A stretch of 43,542 nt of DNA from an uncultured Muribaculum sp. (GTDB lineage: Bacteria; Bacteroidota; Bacteroidia; Bacteroidales; Muribaculaceae). Of the stretch, positions 43,541 through 43,542 are shown in pieces. The stretch spans positions 1-43,542 of the forward strand of contig CAJUMZ010000026.1 of assembly GCA_910587665.1 (NCBI GenBank). The letters are read 5' to 3'. The notes below the pieces were generated by a model, which was not told the DNA's origin, ran no database searches, and was given only the letters and a program-made list of their open reading frames with translations. Position numbers and translations under genes: made by a program. How positions within the stretch are numbered: the first letter of the stretch is position 1; each line of letters starts with the position of its first letter.

Positions 43541-43542
43541 CT

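Overview
The window looks like a chromosomal segment of a Bacteroidales bacterium, possibly Muribaculaceae (the family is an inference). Support comes from repeated matches to the Bacteroidetes sigma-70-type promoter (TTTG, 18-21 bp, TAnnTTTG), the methylmalonyl-CoA mutase pair mutA/mutB used for succinate/propionate metabolism, a NusG/UpxY-like regulator heading a polysaccharide locus, and a GxxExxY gene inside an rml cluster.

Left part (1-17.5 kb, mainly + strand): housekeeping and carbon metabolism. A tRNA-Ser(GCU), truncated by the window edge, reads leftward. Then come a large secreted six-hairpin glycosidase-like protein (DUF4450 type), a convergent PAP2 phosphatase, fmt, uvrB and a coupled YgiQ-type radical SAM gene, a GH13 alpha-amylase lipoprotein, a candidate 0.18-kb noncoding RNA with its own promoter and terminator, dnaG, and the mutA-mutB operon.

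Boundary (17.5-19.2 kb): a decayed IS3-family element (23/24-bp inverted ends, frameshifted orfA, orfB with a nonsense codon and an IS30-like N-terminus). A strong terminator follows and ends the long minus-strand locus.

Right part (19.2-43.4 kb, almost all minus strand): a surface polysaccharide locus, transcribed right to left. It opens with a protein fusing a catalytically dead tyrosine-recombinase-like region to a NusG/KOW module, followed by two unrecognised genes. Next is a Kdo module (kdsA, kdsD, kdsB) and a cytidylyltransferase-RraA fusion. Then come a Wzx flippase, a GT-B-like transferase, three hexapeptide acyltransferases, a nucleotide-sugar reductase, a frameshifted (possibly phase-variable) GT32 transferase, an EpsG/Wzy-like polymerase, four further GT-like proteins and a dTDP-rhamnose 4-epimerase-like SDR. 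A YafQ-type toxin-antitoxin pair on the + strand separates this from a second, separately promoted unit: SDR, rmlA, GxxExxY, rmlC, rmlB. The GxxExxY gene sits between perfect 18-bp inverted repeats and has its own promoter box, so it looks like an inserted cassette.

Together the locus predicts a repeat unit containing a Kdo-like acid (CMP-activated) and a dTDP-6-deoxyhexose. rmlD is absent from the window, while a Tll-like reductase and a rhamnose 4-epimerase-like enzyme are present, so 6-deoxy-L-talose is a reasonable prediction. Assembly would follow a Wzx/Wzy route under processive antitermination control. The central 24-38 kb is clearly AT-richer than its flanks, as is common for laterally acquired glycosyltransferase genes.
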